Below the pieces are notes generated by a model. The model saw nothing but the letters and a program-made list of their open reading frames with translations, was not told the origin of the DNA and ran no database searches. Of a stretch of DNA of 64,000 nt, positions 26,834 through 33,956 are shown in pieces. Location of the stretch: contig JAYFRL010000010.1 of assembly GCA_034925905.1 (NCBI GenBank), positions 1-64,000 on the forward strand, given 5' to 3'. The first letter of the stretch is position 1. Each line of letters begins with the position of its first letter. A program made the position numbers and the translations under genes. The DNA comes from JAYFRL01 sp034925905. GTDB lineage: Bacteria > Bacillota > Clostridia > Lachnospirales > Anaerotignaceae.

Positions 26834-27700
26834 ATGGGCAAGGCAGATAAAAAATCAAAGGTTTTTAAATATATAAAAATTTTTATTGTTCCGGCCATTA
26901 TAATTATAGTTGCGGCTATAAACCTTTTGTTTTTCTGGACCGACCCACATTATTCACCTGATTATGAAAAAACAGATATTCTCAAAATAGTTGGTAAGGA
27001 TGTTCTAAATGATGAGGATTATGCGGAGCTTTTTCGCCAGACCGGTCTTTCAAAAACTGCCGTTTGCGAGGTTTTAAGTAAAGAATCCAAAGATGCGCTT
27101 AAAGACTATCAAAACCAGTTTTTTGCAGATATAGAAACCGAAAAATACAGCTTTAATTTTAATATAACATACCAAAATTTTATATCGGAAGATTCGGGAG
27201 TTGGCCCTATAAAGCTTGCTTCTGTTGAAAAAGGCGATATTATTATAACTTTATCTGCAACAACGCTTTTTTTTAACCATGGGCATACCGGAATAGTTGT
27301 TTCCACTAACCCAAATATGACCCTTGAGGCTCTTTCTCCGGGGAATGTAAGCGAGGTTGGAAGTATGGATTATTGGCAATATTTTTCAAACTTTGCAATC
27401 CTCCGTCTTAAGGGGGTTTCTTATGAAGAAAGGGCCAAGATAGCCGATTATGCCAGAGAAAACCTTGCAGAATTACCGTATAATATAATTGCCGGAGTTT
27501 TTGATTTTTCAAATAAAAGCATACCAAAAAGCACACAATGCGCGTTCGTTGTTTTTGATGCGTATAAGCGTTTCGGCTATGACATTGACAGTGACGGAGG
27601 AAGGATAGTTACCGTGAGGGATTTGCTTGCAAGCGATAAGCTTGAAGTTATCCAGATATATGGACTAGACCCTGAAGATTATATTGAACGTATATATTAA
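26834..27700 (+). CDS. membrane-anchored YiiX/YebB-like permuted NlpC/P60 hydrolase
   Basis: 288 residues. One N-terminal helix (about 13-35) followed by an extracellular domain. GDIII at about 134, FNHGHTGIVV with H151, LEALSPG with E165 and STQCAFVVFDAY with C236 give the His...Glu...Cys order of the circularly permuted papain-like (YebB/YiiX) family. Possible activities are amidase, peptidase or lipid hydrolase at the wall or membrane; no closer assignment is possible. AGGAGG precedes the ATG and a short terminator follows. Confidence 0.75.
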   Translation: MGKADKKSKVFKYIKIFIVPAIIIIVAAINLLFFWTDPHYSPDYEKTDILKIVGKDVLNDEDYAELFRQTGLSKTAVCEVLSKESKDALKDYQNQFFADIETEKYSFNFNITYQNFISEDSGVGPIKLASVEKGDIIITLSATTLFFNHGHTGIVVSTNPNMTLEALSPGNVSEVGSMDYWQYFSNFAILRLKGVSYEERAKIADYARENLAELPYNIIAGVFDFSNKSIPKSTQCAFVVFDAYKRFGYDIDSDGGRIVTVRDLLASDKLEVIQIYGLDPEDYIERIY

Positions 27701-27722
27701 AGCGGCGTTGCCGCTTTTTTTA
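27701..27722 (+). terminator. terminator
   Basis: AGCGGC-GTT-GCCGCT followed by T run, beginning right after the stop codon. Confidence 0.9.
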
Positions 27723-27880
27723 ATGATTCGGTTTGTTTTATTAAATATTGATACTTTGGAACAAACTATTAAAAAAAGCGTCAAATTATTGTAAGAGGAT
27801 TACATGATTATTCTATATATATTAAAGAAATGCTAAATTTTGGATAAATATAAATATATATAGGATTTTTCAGGTGTTTA

Positions 27881-27889
27881 TGGTACAAT
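27881..27889 (+). promoter_or_regulatory. extended -10 of the SLH gene
   Basis: TGGTACAAT; transcript leader of about 70 nt before the ATG. Confidence 0.45.
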
Positions 27890-27962
27890 ATATAAGAAAA
27901 GTATCTTTGGAATATGTTGAGATGTATTAAACAATATAAAAACAAAAGAGGGGAGAATTTAT

Positions 27963-30443
27963 ATGAAGTTAATGAAAAAAGGCTTTAGCCTTCTTCTTGC
28001 ATTCACGTTGACGTTTGGGGCTAATGTCAATGCTTTGGCGGCAACAACCTTTGCAGACATTAATGACGTTCCCTGGGAGGGTGCAAAAACCTATATTAAT
28101 TCGGTTTCCGATTTGAGTCTTATGGTTGGGGATACAAACTCTGCAGGGCAACGAGTGTTCCGTTCAGAGGATAAGGTTACATACTGCGAGGCAACCCAGC
28201 TTGTATATAGCATACTTACGAAAGTTGGGAAAGCCAGTTATTCTGAAAGTGTTACAACTAAGTGGGCGGCTATAATGAATGGCAATAAGATACCTTCATG
28301 GGCTCAGTCGGCAGTCAGCTATGCGCTTGAAAACAAAATTCTTTCTATAGATGATATTTCAAGGTTTATGAAAAACGCTACCACTCAAAACTACGCTACG
28401 CGTGAAGATGTTGCCGTTATATTCGGCAAGGCTTTAAGCCCGTATTACACAATAAACACGAGCCCGGTTCTTACATATGAAGACGCTTCAAGCATAGCTT
28501 CAACTTCAGCTCCATATGTTGATTTGCTTTCAAGGCTTAGTATTTTAGTTGGGGATAATAATAATAAATTCAACCCTAAAAATTATATAAACAGGGCTGA
28601 AATGGCTGTTATAACTTCCAAATCCTATACAACATCGTCGGACGGTCAAACTTCAATAACGCCAGATTCAGATAATGTTAAAACCGGAGTTGTTATAGAT
28701 ATTGAATATTTTGGAAGCTCCACAATGATAACCATTGTTTCGGGTACGGAAAATATGGGCTTCATTGGGGATGACACGGCTTATGTTGTTTACGGCTCAG
28801 AGCAGGTGCTTCTTTCAAGCATAAACGTGGGGGATAATATAACCATTACATACACAGGCTCAAAGATAGATAAAATAGTTGTAAATTCCTATAGTTCGGG
28901 GAGTGTTTCGGGAAGCAGCACTATTTCCGGAGTTTTAGACGATGTGGAAAATGACAGGCTCTCAGTTTATGTTAATGGGGATAAAGAAGAATATCTTTAT
29001 TATTACGCATCATCGTATACTATAAAGATAGACGGTGTAACGTCCACACTTAAAGAACTTTTTGACGCATATAACGAATATACCGTAAATGTTGAAATTA
29101 CGCTTAATACAAAGGGTTCGATAACATACATTGAAGCAACCAGAAATCTTGTATATGTTACAGGAGAGATAACATCAATTGATTCGGATGAAATAACCAT
29201 TGAAAAGTCAAATAAAAGCTCTGTTTCATATGACTTTGCAAGTAATGCTACAATAAGACTTGAAGGCACGACTTCAACAATAAGCAAAATAAGTACGGCG
29301 CTTAAGCAGGATACTCTTTACGCAGCTATATATCTTAATACGAGCAATAAAATTTTGAAGCTTTATGTTTCTGAAGATGAATTTGACGACAGTGAGACTG
29401 AAACTGTTACGGGAACAATAAAGGCTGTGGATACGGATGGGATAACAATAAGGCGTTCCAGCTCTTCGTCAAAATACTATGATTTTGATTCAAGCGTTGC
29501 GTATTATTATGAAACTACAAAGGTTGGCCAAGCTAAATTCATATCTTATTTTGAAGAGGACGACGACCGTGATTATGACGTATATGTTTCCGCAGAAATA
29601 AATTCTTCGGGCGATGTCGTAAGCGTTAAGGCCTCGACTGACGAGGATGATGTTAGTGAATCGGATTCAAGCTCGGATTATGATGTTAAGGGTTCGTTAT
29701 ATGCGCTTTCAAAAATAAGGCTAACGGTTACATTGTCTTCAGGAGATACGGAAAGGTATTACTTCCCGGATGACATTTCAGATGTGACAATTAAGATTGA
29801 TGGCTCAACAGGCAAGGATTACGATGATCTTTATGACGAATTTGATTATTACGGGAGTAATGGCATATATGTTTATGTAACTTTAGATAGCAACGAATAT
29901 GTTTCAAAGATAGTTGCAGAAACGGATTATTCAGACTCAAGCTCAAGTAGCACAACTATAAAGGGCACAATAACCATCCTTTCAACGAACAAAATAAAGG
30001 TTAGCGGAAGTTCAACAACCTATAGCATAGAGGATGAGGATGATTTAACCGTAGCGGTTTATGATGGAACAATGACTTCTCAGAAGATCACGGATTATTC
30101 AGATCTTGAAAAAGCATATGAGAATGACAAGGAAATATATGCAACACTTACCGTGAAAAACGGATATGCTACAAAAGTATCCGGTTATGTTCAAGAAGCA
30201 AGCGGAAGCATAGCAACAATAAGCACAAGCAGTAGGTCTATAAAGATTAAAAATCCGAATACCTCAGGGTACAGCACATATTATTATTCTTCATCGGGTT
30301 CGTTATCAATAAAAATAGACGGCGTTAAAAATTTGGATATATACGACCTTATAGATTCATATGAGGATTATACCCTTGATGCTGTATTAACCTTGGATGA
30401 AGACACATATTACATAACTGATATAGTTGCAGAAACAGACTAA
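27963..30443 (+). CDS. S-layer homology protein with tandem beta-module repeats
   Basis: 826 residues, exported. Signal peptide 1-27 (cut after NALAA), SLH-type modules at about 28-225 (FADINDVPW, ILVGDNNNKFNPKNYINRAEMAVI) for binding wall polymers, then six or seven tandem units of about 77-84 residues (starting near 240, 320, 397, 482, 574, 664 and 743). A unit runs: GxI/L, I-T-I strand, Ser/Tyr-rich stretch, IKIDG, Leu helix, V-Y-V-T-L-D strand, IVAETD. The stalk is rich in Ser, Asp and Tyr with one cysteine in the whole chain. Likely a surface or spore-envelope structural protein. No known function recognised for the repeat. Confidence 0.85.
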   Translation: MKLMKKGFSLLLAFTLTFGANVNALAATTFADINDVPWEGAKTYINSVSDLSLMVGDTNSAGQRVFRSEDKVTYCEATQLVYSILTKVGKASYSESVTTKWAAIMNGNKIPSWAQSAVSYALENKILSIDDISRFMKNATTQNYATREDVAVIFGKALSPYYTINTSPVLTYEDASSIASTSAPYVDLLSRLSILVGDNNNKFNPKNYINRAEMAVITSKSYTTSSDGQTSITPDSDNVKTGVVIDIEYFGSSTMITIVSGTENMGFIGDDTAYVVYGSEQVLLSSINVGDNITITYTGSKIDKIVVNSYSSGSVSGSSTISGVLDDVENDRLSVYVNGDKEEYLYYYASSYTIKIDGVTSTLKELFDAYNEYTVNVEITLNTKGSITYIEATRNLVYVTGEITSIDSDEITIEKSNKSSVSYDFASNATIRLEGTTSTISKISTALKQDTLYAAIYLNTSNKILKLYVSEDEFDDSETETVTGTIKAVDTDGITIRRSSSSSKYYDFDSSVAYYYETTKVGQAKFISYFEEDDDRDYDVYVSAEINSSGDVVSVKASTDEDDVSESDSSSDYDVKGSLYALSKIRLTVTLSSGDTERYYFPDDISDVTIKIDGSTGKDYDDLYDEFDYYGSNGIYVYVTLDSNEYVSKIVAETDYSDSSSSSTTIKGTITILSTNKIKVSGSSTTYSIEDEDDLTVAVYDGTMTSQKITDYSDLEKAYENDKEIYATLTVKNGYATKVSGYVQEASGSIATISTSSRSIKIKNPNTSGYSTYYYSSSGSLSIKIDGVKNLDIYDLIDSYEDYTLDAVLTLDEDTYYITDIVAETD

Positions 30444-30463
30444 GTATAAAAACATATAAAAAG

Positions 30464-30498
30464 GCAGAGCGCTTAATACAAAGGCGCTCTGCTTTTTT
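30464..30498 (+). terminator. terminator of the SLH gene
   Basis: GCAGAGCGC / GCGCTCTGC stem with 11-nt loop and T6. Confidence 0.92.
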
Positions 30499-30524
30499 AT
30501 ATTTCAAAAATACACTTAACAAAA

Positions 30525-30554
30525 CTTAAGCCGGCAAATTTAAACCGGCTCAAA
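30525..30554 (-). terminator. terminator of the HU gene
   Basis: AGCCGG (30529-30534) pairs with CCGGCT (30545-30550); on the minus strand the stem is followed by a T-rich tract. Confidence 0.65.
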
Positions 30555-30596
30555 TTTTGTGTTTTTAAAAGTTTTTTTCCAATGCAAACGGAGCAT

Positions 30597-30875
30597 TTAT
30601 TTCTTGTTTACTGTGTCCTTAAGTGTCTTTCCTGCTTTAAAAACAGGAGCCTTTGATGCCGGGATCTTAACTTTTTTCTTTGTTACAGGATGTGTTCCTG
30701 TACGTGCTTTGCGTGATCTGACTTCAAAACGGCCAAAACCAATAAGTTGAACAGCTTCACCTTTTTTAAGGGAGCCGCTTATGGCAGCCAATGTTGAGTT
30801 AAGGGCTGCTTCTGCATCTTTTTTTGTCATACCTGCATCTTTTGCAACAACATCAATTAAATCTTTTTTGTTCAT
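30597..30875 (-). CDS. hup: HU family DNA-binding protein
   Basis: 92 residues. Nucleoid protein; a homodimer bends DNA with its beta arms. MNKKDLIDVVAKDAGMTKKD forms the helical base, IGFGRFEVRSRKAR the strand leading into the arm, and the C-terminal helix ends KTLKDTVNKK. The arm tip reads TGTHPVTKKKVKIPAS instead of the common NPQTGEEI, a recognisable variant. AAAAGGGGAAA precedes the ATG. Confidence 0.95.
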   Translation of the reverse strand: MNKKDLIDVVAKDAGMTKKDAEAALNSTLAAISGSLKKGEAVQLIGFGRFEVRSRKARTGTHPVTKKKVKIPASKAPVFKAGKTLKDTVNKK

Positions 30876-30938
30876 CTTTTTTTCCCCTTTTATTAATTTT
30901 TTTATAAATGCACAATAATAAAATTAACAGCCAGCACT

Positions 30939-30967
30939 ATTATAACATTCTTATAAAAAAATGTCTA
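30939..30967 (-). promoter_or_regulatory. HU gene promoter
   Basis: TAGACA (30967-30962), 17-bp spacer, TATAAT (30944-30939) with TGT before it. Confidence 0.7.
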
Positions 30968-31034
30968 CTATTAAAAATTTTTAGGGGAATATAACAAATA
31001 AAAAAAATTTACAAATAAATAATTGACTAAAGCA

Positions 31035-31442
31035 TTAATACTTCTTTCTGAGTAAATAGTAAGTTATCCAATATATAAATAAATTTCCACATACAAAATA
31101 ACTTAAAATGCGTCCTTCGTTTTTCAGTCCTGCGAGAAACAGCACAATAACTGCGGCGGCAGCGACCAGTATCCCGTATCTAAAGGTCAAAGAACGGGCT
31201 TTTTCGGCCAGGAAAAGATTCCTTTCGTCGTGATATTTTATGGTTATATCTTTGGCATAAGTCTCGTCTGTTTTATATCGTATGATTTGTACAATTCTTA
31301 ATACGCTTACTGCTATGAAGCCTGAAGCCAGACCTACCAGAAAATCTCCGTTTCCCCCCAGCCTTGGTGAGATTATAAACAATACCAACGAACATGCTGC
31401 AAATATTGAATAGCCTATAAGTCGTTTATTTATTTTTTCCAT
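31035..31442 (-). CDS. small four-helix membrane protein of an XRE module
   Basis: 135 residues with four hydrophobic segments (about 8-25, 33-54, 88-106 and 112-132) and a charged cytoplasmic loop, RYKTDETYAKDITIKYHDERN, between the second and third. It starts 2 nt after the XRE gene stop, so the two are co-transcribed. Small regulators paired with such membrane proteins are common in Firmicutes, but I do not recognise a defined function; membrane sensing or sequestration of the regulator is a guess. Confidence 0.75.
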   Translation of the reverse strand: MEKINKRLIGYSIFAACSLVLFIISPRLGGNGDFLVGLASGFIAVSVLRIVQIIRYKTDETYAKDITIKYHDERNLFLAEKARSLTFRYGILVAAAAVIVLFLAGLKNEGRILSYFVCGNLFIYWITYYLLRKKY

Positions 31443-31444
31443 GA

Positions 31445-31651
31445 TTATTGTCCTCCTAAATTTTCAAAAATAAAAATTTCCTCTATATTTTTATTGAAAA
31501 GTAAAGCTATCTGATGGGCTAGGAGTATAGACGGGTTATATTTCCCGGTTTCAAGCGATATTATCGTTTGCCTTGAGACATTTAATTTTTCGGCCATAGC
31601 CTGTTGGGTTAAGCCATGCTTTTTCCTAAGTTCTGTTATTAGGTTTTTCAA
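31445..31651 (-). CDS. XRE family transcriptional regulator (single HTH)
   Basis: 68 residues, essentially one Cro/C1 helix-turn-helix: LRKKHGLTQQAMAEKLNVSRQTIISLETGKYNPS. Such YozG-like proteins usually repress their own operon. GGAGG precedes the ATG. The promoter is flanked by two copies of a 20-bp palindrome (next feature), the expected binding sites. Confidence 0.9.
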   Translation of the reverse strand: MKNLITELRKKHGLTQQAMAEKLNVSRQTIISLETGKYNPSILLAHQIALLFNKNIEEIFIFENLGGQ

Positions 31652-31666
31652 ATACTCACCTCCAAA

Positions 31667-31744
31667 TAAAAAAATGTAAAGTTTGCTTTACATACAATAT
31701 AGCATCGCCATATAAATATGTCAAGCAAACTTTACATTTTTTTA
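31667..31744 (-). promoter_or_regulatory. XRE module promoter with two palindromic operators
   Basis: Minus-strand promoter TTGACA (31724-31719), 17 bp, TATATT (31701-31696). Operator 1 (31674-31693) is ATGTAAAG-N4-CTTTACAT; operator 2 (31718-31737) is ATGTCAAG-N4-CTTTACAT, 7 of 8 matches. The outer arms 31667-31688 and 31723-31744 are also a perfect 22-bp inverted repeat. Confidence 0.8.
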
Positions 31745-31787
31745 ACTGATTTTTAAAAGAAGCCTTATAAATATTTAAAACGTATTT

Positions 31788-33533
31788 TCAAATTGCATAT
31801 TTTTCAAAATACGAGTTATAAAGACTCATAAATTCTTCGTTGGTTTTGCTTTTAACTTTACCAAGGTATTTGTGGGTATCAAAACTATTGTGGCTTGCGC
31901 CTATAACTGCCGCAGCAATGTTTGAGCAATGGTCCGAAATTCTTGAATAGTTCGAGAGCATGTCCGCATAAACAAAGCCCTTTTGTATTGTGCATTCGCC
32001 TCTTTGAAGACGTTCAACATGGTTTTCCCTTATTCTTGCAACTAAAGAATCTATAACCTGTTCAAGGGGTTCAACATTTGAAGCAAGCATAATATTATTT
32101 TCGGCAAATGCTTTTGCCGTAATAAGTATTATTTCTTTTATTGCTTCCGTAAGTACCTTTGATTCATGCTGTGCTTCCTCAGAGAAAGTGAAGTTTTTTT
32201 CATGGAATTCTTCGGCAGTTGCCTTAAGGTTAACAGCATGGTCGCCTAAGCGTTCAAAATCACCTATTGTCAGGAACATTTTTGATATTTGTTTACTATC
32301 TGCATCTGAGATATCTTTGCTTGAGAGCTTTAAGAGATAGGTTCCAAGCTTGTCTTCAAAGCGGTCCAAGGTTTTTTCGGACTCCATAATATTTTCTGAA
32401 ACCTGCTTGTCATATTTATCGAAAAGGCTTATGGCATTTAAAACAGTTCCAGTAGCTATATCGGACATCTTAATGACCATATTAAGGCTTTCTGATATGG
32501 CGAAGGAAGGAGTTCTTAAAAGCCTTTCATCAATAAAAGTGTATTTTTCTTTCCCTGAGCTGTCTTTAATCAAGTGGTTTGCTATAAGCTCAAGCTGCTT
32601 TGAAAACGGGAGGAGCATAAGGGTTGTTGATATGTTAAATATGCTATGTACCGCAGCTATGCCCACAGGACCTACCTGTTTATCAATAAACAAAAAATCA
32701 AATATTGCAGAAGCCCCATAGAACAATGAGAGACAGACAACAGTGCCTATTATGTTGAATGTGATATGGACAATGGCAACTCTTTTTGCATTTTTTGTTA
32801 CGCCGATGCTGGATAAAAGGGCCGTTACACAGGTCCCTATATTTTGCCCCATTATTATTGGTATTGCCATTCTATATGACAGGCTTCCCGTTAAAGAAAG
32901 AGCCTGCAAAATTCCAACAGAAGCGGCGGAGCTTTGAATTATTCCTGTGAATATTGTTCCGACAGCAACGCCAACTATAGGATTTGAAAACGCCGTAAGT
33001 ATAGCTGAAAATTCAGGGATATCGGCAAGAGGGCTAACCGCACCGCTCATAAGCTTCATTCCATACATAAGAACGGAAAAACCAACGCATATATTGCCTA
33101 TGTCTTTTTTGCGTTTACTGTTTGAAGCCATTATCATGGCTATGCCGGCCATTGCAATTATGGGTGAGAAATTTTCGGGTTTTAAGAGACTTACAAAGAA
33201 TGATTCGCTTTCTATTCCCGAAAGGGAGATTATCCATGGAGTAAGGGTAGTACCTATGTTTGAACCCATTATAACTCCTATTGTTTGACCAAGCTGCATG
33301 ATACCGGAGTTTACAAGACCAACCAGCATAACAGTCATAGCGGAGGAGGATTGAATTGCTATTGTTATTCCTGCTCCCAAAAGAATGCTTGAAAATTTAT
33401 TTGACGTCATTTTCTTGAGTGTATGCTCAAGCTTCCCGCCTGCAAGCTTTTCAAGGCCGGTGGACATTACATGCATACCATAAAGGAAAAATGCAAGACC
33501 TCCAATAAGCGAAAACACAGAGAATATGTCCAT
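31788..33533 (-). CDS. Na/Pi cotransporter family protein with PhoU-like tail
   Basis: 581 residues. NptA/YjbB-type sodium-phosphate carrier: two inverted repeats with the QSSSA motif at about 61 and QSSAAS at about 200, eight or more helices to about 310, then a cytosolic alpha-helical PhoU-like domain (about 345-560) with FERLGDHAVNLKATAEE and YSRISDHCSNIAAA. Imports phosphate or helps set its balance. GAAAGGAAGG precedes the ATG. Monocistronic. Confidence 0.92.
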   Translation of the reverse strand: MDIFSVFSLIGGLAFFLYGMHVMSTGLEKLAGGKLEHTLKKMTSNKFSSILLGAGITIAIQSSSAMTVMLVGLVNSGIMQLGQTIGVIMGSNIGTTLTPWIISLSGIESESFFVSLLKPENFSPIIAMAGIAMIMASNSKRKKDIGNICVGFSVLMYGMKLMSGAVSPLADIPEFSAILTAFSNPIVGVAVGTIFTGIIQSSAASVGILQALSLTGSLSYRMAIPIIMGQNIGTCVTALLSSIGVTKNAKRVAIVHITFNIIGTVVCLSLFYGASAIFDFLFIDKQVGPVGIAAVHSIFNISTTLMLLPFSKQLELIANHLIKDSSGKEKYTFIDERLLRTPSFAISESLNMVIKMSDIATGTVLNAISLFDKYDKQVSENIMESEKTLDRFEDKLGTYLLKLSSKDISDADSKQISKMFLTIGDFERLGDHAVNLKATAEEFHEKNFTFSEEAQHESKVLTEAIKEIILITAKAFAENNIMLASNVEPLEQVIDSLVARIRENHVERLQRGECTIQKGFVYADMLSNYSRISDHCSNIAAAVIGASHNSFDTHKYLGKVKSKTNEEFMSLYNSYFEKYAI

Positions 33534-33689
33534 ATTATAAAATCCTTCCTTTCTTAAGCTCTGATAAATTATACAGCATTAAAAAATATAGAGTAAACCT
33601 AAATATATAAAAAAATATCTTTATAAGTCTTTTGAAAACCTTTTCAAGAAGGTATCTTTAATGTGACATCAGGATACAGTATACAACAA

Positions 33690-33700
33690 TTTTCGACAAA
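33690..33700 (-). promoter_or_regulatory. consensus Spo0A box (0A box)
   Basis: Minus strand reads TTTGTCGAAAA, an exact match to the TTTGTCGAAA consensus. It lies about 155 bp before the cotransporter start and about 120 bp before its -10. Confidence 0.45.
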
Positions 33701-33876
33701 TGCAAAGCAGAAATTAAATTAAAAGGTGTTTTTATTTTAAGCATGTCATTTCCCAAAAACAATTTTATCATAAATGCTTGTCCGATTCAATTATTTATTG
33801 ATTTATATTATAGTTAAAAATATTATAAAATAATTAGATTGCATGAAAATGCTGAATTAATCACATTAGAGCAAAA

Positions 33877-33903
33877 ATAAAAAGTCCCATAGGGACTTTT
33901 TAT
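33877..33903 (-). terminator. terminator of the BlaR1-like gene
   Basis: AAAAAGTCCC-ATA-GGGACTTTTT, usable on both strands. Confidence 0.85.
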
Positions 33904-33956
33904 ATAATGTTTTTATAAAACCTGTGAAAAAATTTATATAAGATATATTTTTAAAT

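Larger units (their letters stand above)
33534..33956 (-). other. intergenic region upstream of the Na/Pi cotransporter
   Basis: No coding sequence seen. It holds TATAAT at 33573-33568 (cotransporter promoter), a consensus Spo0A box at 33690-33700, and the hairpin that ends the BlaR1-like gene. The rest is AT-rich without clear structure. Confidence 0.5.
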
